Assembly (NCBI RefSeq): GCF_017744435.1
Contig: NZ_JAGIBG010000041.1
Coordinates: 1 to 56,208 of the forward strand
Origin: Pseudomonas sp.
GTDB lineage: Bacteria > Pseudomonadota > Gammaproteobacteria > Pseudomonadales > Pseudomonadaceae
Length of the DNA: 56,208 bases
Direction of reading: 5' to 3'
Positions 49,571 to 56,208 of this stretch are shown piece by piece (the stretch's first letter is position 1; each line of letters starts with the position of its first letter). The notes below the pieces were generated by a model that did no database searches, was not told the origin of the DNA, and saw nothing but the letters and a program-made list of their open reading frames with translations. The translations under genes were made by a program, and so were the position numbers.

Positions 49571-49990
49571 TCAGGCCTCCTGGTAGTCATGAGTCAGCAG
49601 CGCACGCAGACGCTGACGAATGGCACCTATCTGCTCCGGCGCATACCCGACGGCCGGCACTTTGCCCCAGACCGGCGCTGGCCAGGCTGCATCGCCGTGG
49701 TGGCGAACGATCACATGCATGTGCATCTGGCTGACCACGTTACCCAGTGTGGCAACGTTCATCTTGTCTGCCGCGAACTCGCGCTTGAGCGCTTCAGCCA
49801 GGTAGGTGGTTTCTTTCCACAACTGCGCCTGGTCTTCCTGGCTCAGGTCGAACAGCTCACTGACACCTGCGCGCCTGGGCACCAGGATGAACCACGGGTA
49901 ATTGGCATCCTTGCTGAGCAGCAAACGGCACAGCGGAAAGTCACCCAGCACCAGGGAGTCCTGCTGCAAACGCGAATCCATATCAAACAC
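49571..49990 (-). CDS. HIT-domain protein
   Basis: A 139-residue histidine-triad fold protein: SLVLGDFPLCRLLLSKDANY and PWFILVPRRAGV are typical of a proteobacterial branch. The triad reads Q-M-H-M-H-V-I, so the first His of HxHxH is Gln. GTG 49990 is chosen as start because GGAG lies seven bases before it; ATG 49981 is in frame but 16 bases away. It precedes slyX by one base. Confidence 0.85.
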   Translation of the reverse strand: MFDMDSRLQQDSLVLGDFPLCRLLLSKDANYPWFILVPRRAGVSELFDLSQEDQAQLWKETTYLAEALKREFAADKMNVATLGNVVSQMHMHVIVRHHGDAAWPAPVWGKVPAVGYAPEQIGAIRQRLRALLTHDYQEA

Positions 49991-50148
49991 GATCAATCTC
50001 CAACAATAACCATATGCGCCAAGGATACCCTGCTTCGCCCCCGCCAGCATGCGCCAGACGCGCGGCTGCACGCCTTAAGCTCATGAATCTCCACGAGTTG
50101 CACAAAGGCGGTAACACAGCGCTACTTTTCGCACCAAAATGAGGCCAC

Positions 50149-50172
50149 AAAAGTGTGCGGCACTACACTTTT
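50149..50172. promoter_or_regulatory. Candidate enhancer dyad for the porin promoter
   Basis: AAAAGTGT-GCGGCACT-ACACTTTT is a perfect 8-bp inverted repeat about 215 bp upstream of the sigma54-like element, the usual distance for an enhancer-binding activator. Confidence 0.5.
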
Positions 50173-50386
50173 ACCCACATCAATGACTCAGGATCAACAG
50201 TTGTCGGTAACACATTGACTTTTATGGCAGCTTTTTCTTTTAGCCTGCCCATTGAAGTTGGCACACCATCAGACAACTCTCACCCCGTGTTTTCGGCACT
50301 TTCCGACCTTTGGCAGCAGGCTTTGTGAAAATTTCATGAAGCGTTGTTAATTTTGAGCACGCTTGTTGCATTCCTTTCACGCCAAG

Positions 50387-50403
50387 TCGGCACGACACCT
50401 GCA
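50387..50403 (+). promoter_or_regulatory. Strong sigma54-like promoter
   Basis: TCGGCACG-ACAC-CTGCA matches TGGCACG-N4-YTGCA apart from C for T at its first base. GG (50389-50390) and GC (50401-50402) are exactly ten bases apart. Start of transcription expected near 50414. Confidence 0.65.
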
Positions 50404-50729
50404 TTGACCGGGTGACGCGACAAATAACAACAGCGAGATTGGGTACACCAGGGAGTTTCCCCAGCCGGAATCTGTAGTTACAAAACCGTTACGGCAATGG
50501 AACAGCGCTGGCGTTGTACGACCCGGTTAATCGGGACGTGATTTGCGACATGGAAATACCTAAAAGCGACATGACAATAAAGTTCCCGAAAGGATGATTT
50601 TTGCCATATCGCCAACAACAGTCAGCGTGCTATACATTTCCGCCGACATAACAAGAAAGAGCTGCTCCATATAACTAAAAGACTTGGACGCAGCGGTACT
50701 CTTCCTAAAAACCAAAGGAGCAAATCACG

Positions 50730-52004
50730 ATGCGCGTGATGAAGTGGAGCATGATCGCCCTGGCCGTTGCGGCAGGGACCTCGCAGATGGCAGTGGCCTC
50801 GTCCCAGGACGATTCCAAGGGTTTCCTCGAAGACAGCAAGCTGAACGTCAAGACTCGCATGCTGTACTTCAGCCGCGACTTCCGTAACAACGAGCCAGGC
50901 ACCCAGAGCCGCGTTGAAGAAACCGGCCTCGGCTTCCTCGGCACTTACGAGTCGGGCTTTACCCAGGGCGTGATCGGCGTGGGCGTCGATGCCATCGGCA
51001 TGCTCGGCGTTAAGCTGGACAGCGGCAAAGGTCGCCACAGCACCGGCCAGTTCCCGACTGACTCCGACGGCCGCGCGCAGGACGAGTTCTCCGAAGCCGG
51101 CGGCGCGGTCAAACTGCGCATCTCCGATACCGTGCTGAAGTTCGGCGACCAGTTCACTGCCCTGCCAGTACTCGCAACCGATGACAGCCGCCTGCTGCCA
51201 GAAGTGGCCCAAGGCACGCTGATCACCAGCAACGAAATCAAGGGCCTGACCCTGAACGCCGGTCACTTCACCGCGCTGAACGCTCAGTCCGAGACCTTCC
51301 ACGACAGCCTGCACCTGAAGCAGGCCGACGTTGTCGGTGGCACCTACGCCTTCACCGACAACCTGTCCACCAGCCTGTACTACTCCAAGGTCGAAGACTA
51401 CTGGCGCAAGTACTACGCCAACCTGAACTGGGCGCTGCCGCTCTCGGACAAACAGGGCCTGGTGTTCGACTTCAACATCTATGACACCAAGAGCGATGGC
51501 CAAGGCCTGCAGCGCGCCGAGAAAGATGGCGTGACCAAGCTCGACAACCAGGCCTACAGCCTGTCGGGCGCCTACAACATCGGCGCACACACCTTCACCC
51601 TGGCCTACCAGAAAGTCCACGGTGACGGCGACTACGGCTACGGCGTGGACGGTGGCGGTACCATCTTCCTGGCCAACTCCGTGGCCCGTTCCGACTTCAA
51701 CGCTGAAGACGAGAAATCCTGGCAGGCTCGCTACGACCTGAACTTCGCCGAGTTCGGCGTACCAGGCCTGACCTTCATGACCCGTTACGTGCGTGGTAGC
51801 GATGCCAACACCGGTTCCACCAGCAATGGCAAGGAATGGGAACGCGACGTGGACGTGAAGTACGTACTGCAGGAAGGCCCGGCCAAAGACCTGAGCTTCC
51901 GCGTTCGTCAGGCCACCTACCGCTCCAGCGATGGCGTCTACTACGGTTCGAGCTCGATCGACGAACTGCGCCTGATCGTCGAGTACCCGCTGAGCATCCT
52001 GTAA
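50730..52004 (+). CDS. oprD: OprD-family outer-membrane porin
   Basis: A 424-residue beta-barrel porin precursor. The signal peptide (MRVMKWSMIALAVAAGTSQM) and the C-terminal RLIVEYPLSIL, with hydrophobic last residues, are OprD-like, as are FLTYESGFTQG-type repeats, HTFTLAYQKVHGDGDYGY and FLANSVARSDFNAEDEKSWQ. The place beside proS matches the oprD locus of P. aeruginosa, but the protein is shorter, so substrate (basic amino acids there) is uncertain. ATG is preceded by AAAGGAG. Confidence 0.88.
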   Translation: MRVMKWSMIALAVAAGTSQMAVASSQDDSKGFLEDSKLNVKTRMLYFSRDFRNNEPGTQSRVEETGLGFLGTYESGFTQGVIGVGVDAIGMLGVKLDSGKGRHSTGQFPTDSDGRAQDEFSEAGGAVKLRISDTVLKFGDQFTALPVLATDDSRLLPEVAQGTLITSNEIKGLTLNAGHFTALNAQSETFHDSLHLKQADVVGGTYAFTDNLSTSLYYSKVEDYWRKYYANLNWALPLSDKQGLVFDFNIYDTKSDGQGLQRAEKDGVTKLDNQAYSLSGAYNIGAHTFTLAYQKVHGDGDYGYGVDGGGTIFLANSVARSDFNAEDEKSWQARYDLNFAEFGVPGLTFMTRYVRGSDANTGSTSNGKEWERDVDVKYVLQEGPAKDLSFRVRQATYRSSDGVYYGSSSIDELRLIVEYPLSIL

Positions 52005-52030
52005 GCCTGGCTTGCAGCGCCCCGCACCTG

Positions 52031-52060
52031 AAAAAGCCCGGCACACTTGCCGGGCTTTTT
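52031..52060 (+). terminator. Strong terminator after the porin gene
   Basis: AAAAAGCCCGGCA and TGCCGGGCTTTTT form a 13-bp stem with a 4-base loop and T-run, 27 bp after the porin stop. Confidence 0.95.
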
Positions 52061-52164
52061 CTTGGCTGACAACTGCCACGCCCTGGGGCATTCTGTACGC
52101 CTTCGTTTCGCCCCCGTACAATGCGGGGCTATTTCAACGTCTTAGGCAATCGACACGGCTAACC

Positions 52165-53880
52165 ATGCGCACCAGTCAATATTTGCTCGCCACCCAGAAA
52201 GAAACCCCTGCCGACGCAGTGGTCATCAGCCATCAGCTCATGCTGCGTGCCGGCATGATCCGCAAACTGGCCTCCGGCCTGTACACCTGGCTGCCGATGG
52301 GCCTGCGGGTGATGCGCAAGGTCGAAAACGTTGTGCGCGAGGAAATGAACGCCGCCGGCGCCCTGGAAGTGCTGATGCCAAGCATCCAGCCTGCCGAGCT
52401 GTGGCAGGAATCCGGCCGCTGGGAACAATACGGCCCTGAGCTGCTGCGCCTGAAAGACCGCCACCAGCGCGATTTCTGCGTCGGCCCAACTCACGAAGAA
52501 GTGATCACCGACCTGGCCCGCAACGAGCTGTCCAGCTATAAACAGCTGCCGCTCAACATGTACCAGATCCAGACCAAATTCCGTGACGAGATTCGCCCAC
52601 GCTTCGGCCTGATGCGCGGCCGCGAATTCATCATGAAGGACGCCTACTCCTTCCATGCCGACCAGGCTTCCCTGCAGGAAACCTACGACCGCATGCACCA
52701 GGCGTACACCAACGTCTTCACCCGCCTGGGCCTGGACTTCCGCCCAGTGCAGGCCGACACCGGCTCCATCGGTGGCAGCTACTCCCACGAATTCCACGTC
52801 CTGGCCGAGTCGGGCGAAGACGACGTGATCTTCAGCGACAGCTCCGACTACGCCGCCAACATCGAGAAGGCCGAAGCCATCCCGCGTGAAACCGTGCGCC
52901 CTGCTCCTACCGAGGAACTGCGCCTGGTCGACACCCCGGAAGCCAAGACCATCGCCCAGCTGGTGGAAAACCACGGCCTGGCGATCGAAAAGACCGTCAA
53001 GACCCTGATCGTGCGCGGCGCCGAAGAAGGCAAGCTGGTCGCCCTGATCGTCCGTGGCGACCACGAGCTCAACGAAATCAAGGCCGCCAAGCTGGAACAG
53101 GTTGCCGACCCGCTGGTCATGGCCACCGACGCCGAACTGCGCGAGGCCATTGGTGCCGGTGCCGGTTCGCTCGGCCCGCTGAACCTGCCACTGGAAATCG
53201 TGATCGACCGCTCGGTCGCCCTGATGAGCGACTTCGGCATCGGCGCCAACATCGACGACAAGCACTACTTCGGCGTGAACTGGGAACGTGACCTGCCCGT
53301 TCCACAGGTTGCCGACCTGCGCAATGTCGTCGAAGGCGACCCAAGCCCGGATGGCCAGGGTACCCTGGTGATCAAGCGCGGCATCGAAGTCGGCCATATC
53401 TTCCAGCTCGGCACCAAATATAGCGAGGCACTCAAGTGCCAGGTCCTGGGTGAGAACGGCAAGCCGGTAACCCTGTCCATGGGCTGCTACGGCATTGGTG
53501 TGTCCCGCGTGGTCGCCGCCGCCATCGAGCAGAGCTACGACGACAAGGGCATCATCTGGAACGACGCCCTGGCACCATTCCAGATCGCTCTGGTACCACT
53601 GCGTTACGAAACCGAGGTGGTGCGCGAGGCAACCGACAAGCTGTACGCCGAACTGACCGCAGCCGGCTACGAGGTGCTGCTGGACGACCGAGACAAGAAG
53701 ACCAGCCCCGGCATCAAGTTCGCCGACATGGAGCTGATCGGCATTCCACACCGCATCGTCGTCAGCGACCGCGGCCTGGCCGACGGCAACCTGGAGTACA
53801 AGCACCGCACCGAGTCGGAAGCCCAACAGCTGCCGCTCAATGAAGTGCTGACCTTCCTGCAGGCCCGCGTTCGCCGCTGA
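52165..53880 (+). CDS. proS: Prolyl-tRNA synthetase
   Basis: A 571-residue class II synthetase of the bacterial type with an editing (INS) domain inserted between motifs 2 and 3 (about 225-410). Seen are the start MRTSQYLLATQKETPADAVV, PTHEEVITDLARNELSSYKQ, FRDEIRPRFGLMRGREF, and the anticodon domain near KTSPGIKFADMELIG. ATG 52165 chosen by homology rather than the longer frame. Confidence 0.97.
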   Translation: MRTSQYLLATQKETPADAVVISHQLMLRAGMIRKLASGLYTWLPMGLRVMRKVENVVREEMNAAGALEVLMPSIQPAELWQESGRWEQYGPELLRLKDRHQRDFCVGPTHEEVITDLARNELSSYKQLPLNMYQIQTKFRDEIRPRFGLMRGREFIMKDAYSFHADQASLQETYDRMHQAYTNVFTRLGLDFRPVQADTGSIGGSYSHEFHVLAESGEDDVIFSDSSDYAANIEKAEAIPRETVRPAPTEELRLVDTPEAKTIAQLVENHGLAIEKTVKTLIVRGAEEGKLVALIVRGDHELNEIKAAKLEQVADPLVMATDAELREAIGAGAGSLGPLNLPLEIVIDRSVALMSDFGIGANIDDKHYFGVNWERDLPVPQVADLRNVVEGDPSPDGQGTLVIKRGIEVGHIFQLGTKYSEALKCQVLGENGKPVTLSMGCYGIGVSRVVAAAIEQSYDDKGIIWNDALAPFQIALVPLRYETEVVREATDKLYAELTAAGYEVLLDDRDKKTSPGIKFADMELIGIPHRIVVSDRGLADGNLEYKHRTESEAQQLPLNEVLTFLQARVRR

Positions 53881-53900
53881 TAATCAATGCACGAGTAATC

Positions 53901-54854
53901 ATGTCCAAGCGAAGTACCTATACCCTGGGGGGCGCCGCACTGTGCGGCGCCCTGCTCGCCAGCGGTTGCGCCAACCAGATGTCCCAGCGCAGCGATCATG
54001 AGGAGCGCGTCGAGCGAAAACTGCTCGAACACACCCTGCAGATCGATGTCGGCGAGCCGAAGGTGATGGAGCTTCCGCAACGGCGTGTGCGCATTCATGA
54101 GCAGAAGCGTTTCGAGGTCACCGAATACGAGGTCACCCGCCGCTACGACCGCTATACCCCGTACCAACCGTGGCGGGAGATCTACGAGATCCCGCTCGGC
54201 GCGGTAGCCGTGGTGGCCGGTATCGGTGCCAACGTGGTCAACGTGTTCGCCCTCGGCAACCTGCCGCAGAGCATGACCCACGACTGGCTCAGCTATGGCG
54301 TGGATGGCCTCAATCCATTCATGAATACGCCGTCCAATGGCCGTGCCCAGCAGAACCTGGCGGGCATCAGCGAAGTGCAGAAGGACAAGCGCGAAGAGTT
54401 CACCAGCGTGCCCTGGAGCGAACGCCTGGTCGAAGTCAAAGCAGGCAAGATGACCCACGAACTGACTACCGACAGGAACGGCGTGTTGCGCCTGAACCTG
54501 CTGGACAGCCCGTTCTCGGAGCAGCACCTGAACCACGTCGGCACCTTGCACCTGCAGGTGGTCGATGAGGACAACGCGATCCGTGGCGATGCCAGCCTGC
54601 TGGTCAGCGCCACCTTGCGCAACAAGCTGCGCGAGGCCCATGAGCTGATCTTCGATGACCTCGAGGATGACGATGTCGGCCAGTGGGTACACCGGGTCAA
54701 GCGCTTGTCCGAGCTGGGTCTTGAAGAAGAAGCCAGCGAGATGGAGCAGAGCCTGATCGAGCTGACACGCAACGATCCGGAGCTGCAACAGGAATTCCTC
54801 GCAGCACTGACCAAGGCCACTGGCCGATTGGTCGCTGATCCCGGCGTGCAGTAA
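53901..54854 (+). CDS. Lipoprotein of unknown function downstream of proS
   Basis: A 317-residue lipoprotein precursor (LLASGCANQ, Cys about residue 23). The mature part includes RRYDRYTPYQPWREIYEIPL, a hydrophobic stretch (GAVAVVAGIGANVVNVFALG) and an acidic C-terminus. It is 20 bp after proS in the same direction and ends at a strong terminator, so probably cotranscribed. I do not recognise a domain. Confidence 0.8.
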   Translation: MSKRSTYTLGGAALCGALLASGCANQMSQRSDHEERVERKLLEHTLQIDVGEPKVMELPQRRVRIHEQKRFEVTEYEVTRRYDRYTPYQPWREIYEIPLGAVAVVAGIGANVVNVFALGNLPQSMTHDWLSYGVDGLNPFMNTPSNGRAQQNLAGISEVQKDKREEFTSVPWSERLVEVKAGKMTHELTTDRNGVLRLNLLDSPFSEQHLNHVGTLHLQVVDEDNAIRGDASLLVSATLRNKLREAHELIFDDLEDDDVGQWVHRVKRLSELGLEEEASEMEQSLIELTRNDPELQQEFLAALTKATGRLVADPGVQ

Positions 54855-54860
54855 CTATAA

Positions 54861-54888
54861 AGAAGGGGCCGTTTTTACGGCCCCTTTT
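54861..54888. terminator. Bidirectional terminator between lipoprotein and dinB
   Basis: AAGGGGCCGT and ACGGCCCCTT form a 10-bp stem with loop TTTT, followed by TTTTC on the plus strand. It lies at the shared end of convergent genes and reaches the dinB stop. Confidence 0.9.
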
Positions 54889-55952
54889 CAATTCCCTGGG
54901 AACAGCTCCAACTGCTCATGTGCCCCGCGCAAATCCCGCAGCCTCACCCCTACCCCGAGCAAGCGCACCGGCTTGCTACCCCGGGCGAACGCCTGGCGCA
55001 ACAACTGACGGTAGCTTTCCAAGTCCCTGCCCGCCCCGGCTTGCTCCATGGTGGTCTGGCTGAAGTCGTGGAACTTGACCTTGACGAACGGCTTGTCCGG
55101 CCGATAACTGCTGTCCATCCGGGCAATCCGCTCATTAAGGCTTTCGAGCAGTTCAGGCAACCGTTCGAGACAACTGGCCAAATCCGGCAGGTCGTTGTCA
55201 TAGGTGTTTTCAACGCTGACCGACTGCCTGCGGCTATCGTTGTGAACCGCACGCTCGTCAATCCCTCGGGCCAACCCCCAAAGCCGCTCACCAAAGCTGC
55301 CGAACTCGCGCGCCAACGCCAGCCGCGACCACTCCCGCAAGTCAAGGCAGGTATCGATCCCCAGGCGGTTCAACTTGTCTGCGGTCACCTTGCCCACACC
55401 ATGCAGCTTGGCCACCGGCAAGGCAGCAACGAAAGCCTCGACCTGCTCCGGGGTGATCACGAAGATGCCATTGGGCTTACGCCAGTCGCTGGCGATCTTG
55501 GCCAGAAACTTGTTCGGCGCCACCCCTGCAGATACCGTGATATGCAGGGTGCGGGCGACCCGCCGGCGAATGTCCTCGGCGATTCGCGTCGCACTTCCGG
55601 CATACCACTGGCTTTCACTGACATCCAGATACGCCTCATCCAATGACAACGGCTCGATCAACTCGGTGTAGTCACGAAAAATGGCGTGAATCTCGCGCGA
55701 AGCCTCCCGGTAAGCCTCGAAGCGCGGCTTGACGATTTCCAGGTCAGGGCAAAGCTTGAGGGCATGCCGGGACGACATGGCTGAACGCACGCCATAGGCA
55801 CGCGCTTCATAATTGCAGGTGGCGATTACCCCGCGCCGGTCCGGAGAACCACCGACTGCCATGGGGCGGCCGGCCAGGCGCGGGTCGTCACGCATCTCGA
55901 TGGCGGCGTAAAAACAATCGCAGTCGATGTGGATGATCTTGCGCAAAGACAT
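54888..55952 (-). CDS. dinB: DNA polymerase IV
   Basis: A 354-residue Y-family lesion-bypass polymerase. Catalytic acidic residues are in IHIDCDCFYAAIEMRDD and LSLDEAYLDVSES; SAGVAPNKFLAKIASDWRKP and the C-terminal clamp-binding motif QLELF (residues about 347-351) are present. ATG 55952 (MSLRKIIHIDCD) chosen by homology. An SOS box lies 16 bp upstream. Confidence 0.97.
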   Translation of the reverse strand: MSLRKIIHIDCDCFYAAIEMRDDPRLAGRPMAVGGSPDRRGVIATCNYEARAYGVRSAMSSRHALKLCPDLEIVKPRFEAYREASREIHAIFRDYTELIEPLSLDEAYLDVSESQWYAGSATRIAEDIRRRVARTLHITVSAGVAPNKFLAKIASDWRKPNGIFVITPEQVEAFVAALPVAKLHGVGKVTADKLNRLGIDTCLDLREWSRLALAREFGSFGERLWGLARGIDERAVHNDSRRQSVSVENTYDNDLPDLASCLERLPELLESLNERIARMDSSYRPDKPFVKVKFHDFSQTTMEQAGAGRDLESYRQLLRQAFARGSKPVRLLGVGVRLRDLRGAHEQLELFPGN

Positions 55953-55967
55953 TGATGACGGCCACCA

Positions 55968-55983
55968 CTGTAAATTCATACAG
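55968..55983 (-). promoter_or_regulatory. lexA box: LexA (SOS) box of dinB
   Basis: CTGT-AAATTCAT-ACAG is a perfect match to the gamma-proteobacterial LexA consensus CTGT-N8-ACAG and lies 16 bp upstream of the dinB start, so dinB is DNA-damage inducible. Confidence 0.88.
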
Positions 55984-56113
55984 ATAGTAGCGCATGCCAC
56001 TGACACTGAAACAGCCTGCTTCGATAATCGGCTCGCAAGCCCCGTCGCGCCTGAGGCGCAGCCAGGCATAGATGCTAAGGGATTGAACGAAAAAGGGTTT
56101 TCTACAATATTGC

Positions 56114-56141
56114 TTGACATGAGCAAGGAAACCCGTAGAAT
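56114..56141 (+). promoter_or_regulatory. sigma70 promoter of the initiator tRNA
   Basis: TTGACA (56114-56119) and TAGAAT (56136-56141) are 16 bases apart, a near-consensus promoter 14 bases before the tRNA 5' end. Confidence 0.8.
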
Positions 56142-56154
56142 TCGATCTCACAGG

Positions 56155-56208
<54 letters not shown>

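Larger units (their letters stand above)
49991..50729. other. 739-bp regulatory region upstream of the OprD-family porin
   Basis: No gene is supported. The stretch is lower in GC than its surroundings. It holds GGTAACACA direct repeats (50110-50118 and 50206-50214), a dyad AAAAGTGT-N8-ACACTTTT (50149-50172), TGAAAATTTCA (50326-50336), a strong sigma54-like element (50387-50403), CCCG-GTTAAT-CGGG (50522-50535) and the repeat GCGACATG (50545 and 50566). The porin leader would be about 315 bases. Confidence 0.7.

Noticed and set aside
50622..52121. 499-codon open frame on the minus strand opposite the porin gene
   Set aside because: Antisense shadow that also crosses the porin terminator and leader.
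52159..53826. 555-codon open frame on the minus strand opposite proS
   Set aside because: Antisense shadow; proS on the plus strand is certain.

Overview
The window is chromosomal DNA of a fluorescent Pseudomonas of the P. putida group. The evidence is high GC, pairs of the P. putida-type REP element (core GCGGG..CCCGC next to a CTCCCACAGG tail), malate:quinone oxidoreductase, xenobiotic reductase A, a McpU-like chemoreceptor and the gene order proS - oprD-type porin - slyX - dps - aspS - yebC - ruvCAB - tolQRAB - oprL - cpoB - queEC. I recognised this order from memory of Pseudomonas genomes and could not run an alignment. No prophage, insertion sequence, integrase or CRISPR array is visible.

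Left part (1-18.8 kb) is accessory metabolism: a LuxR-type regulator divergent from an amino-acid permease and an autoprocessing P1 aminopeptidase (39-3516); xenA divergent from an ArsR-type regulator across a perfect dyad (3563-5038); a four-Cys SufR-like regulator coupled to an exported protein (5160-6421); and a LysR regulator divergent from a tightly packed operon of a 2-oxoglutarate/Fe amino-acid dioxygenase, a GNAT acetyltransferase, an AzlCD exporter and a small unknown protein (6579-10332). The last is the best candidate for an undescribed system: a hydroxylate / acetylate / export module for an amino acid. Then come mqo, a Ser/Cys proline-racemase-family epimerase with a LysR gene, small lipoproteins, a LysE exporter, and a 583-residue secreted protein of unknown function behind a sigma54-like promoter and a leader with three hairpins.

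Middle part (18.8-36.4 kb): tRNA-Ser(CGA), purC, an MBL hydrolase, bamC and dapA in one direction; gcvR-like and bcp genes in the other; an AI-2E permease, a TusA-like protein, a BepA-like M48 protease, nadA and a DUF945 protein. A PuuP-like putrescine importer is followed by a McpU-like polyamine chemoreceptor, suggesting a seek-and-import unit. The importer start has an odd mini-ORF and a Crc/Hfq-type motif over its ribosome binding site. A CDF-type transporter, tRNA-Lys(TTT), queC and queE follow.

Right part (36.5-56.2 kb) is core: the Tol-Pal operon (ybgC-tolQRAB-oprL-cpoB), ruvCAB, yebC, aspS, a zinc-ribbon protein, a ribbon-helix-helix protein, dps, a membrane-anchored cold-shock protein, slyX, a HIT protein, an OprD-family porin with a 0.74-kb regulatory region holding a strong sigma54-like promoter, proS, a lipoprotein, dinB with a perfect SOS box, and the start of an initiator tRNA gene cut by the window end. 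REP pairs sit mostly between convergent genes; the one between yebC and ruvC is a perfect 46-bp inverted repeat.
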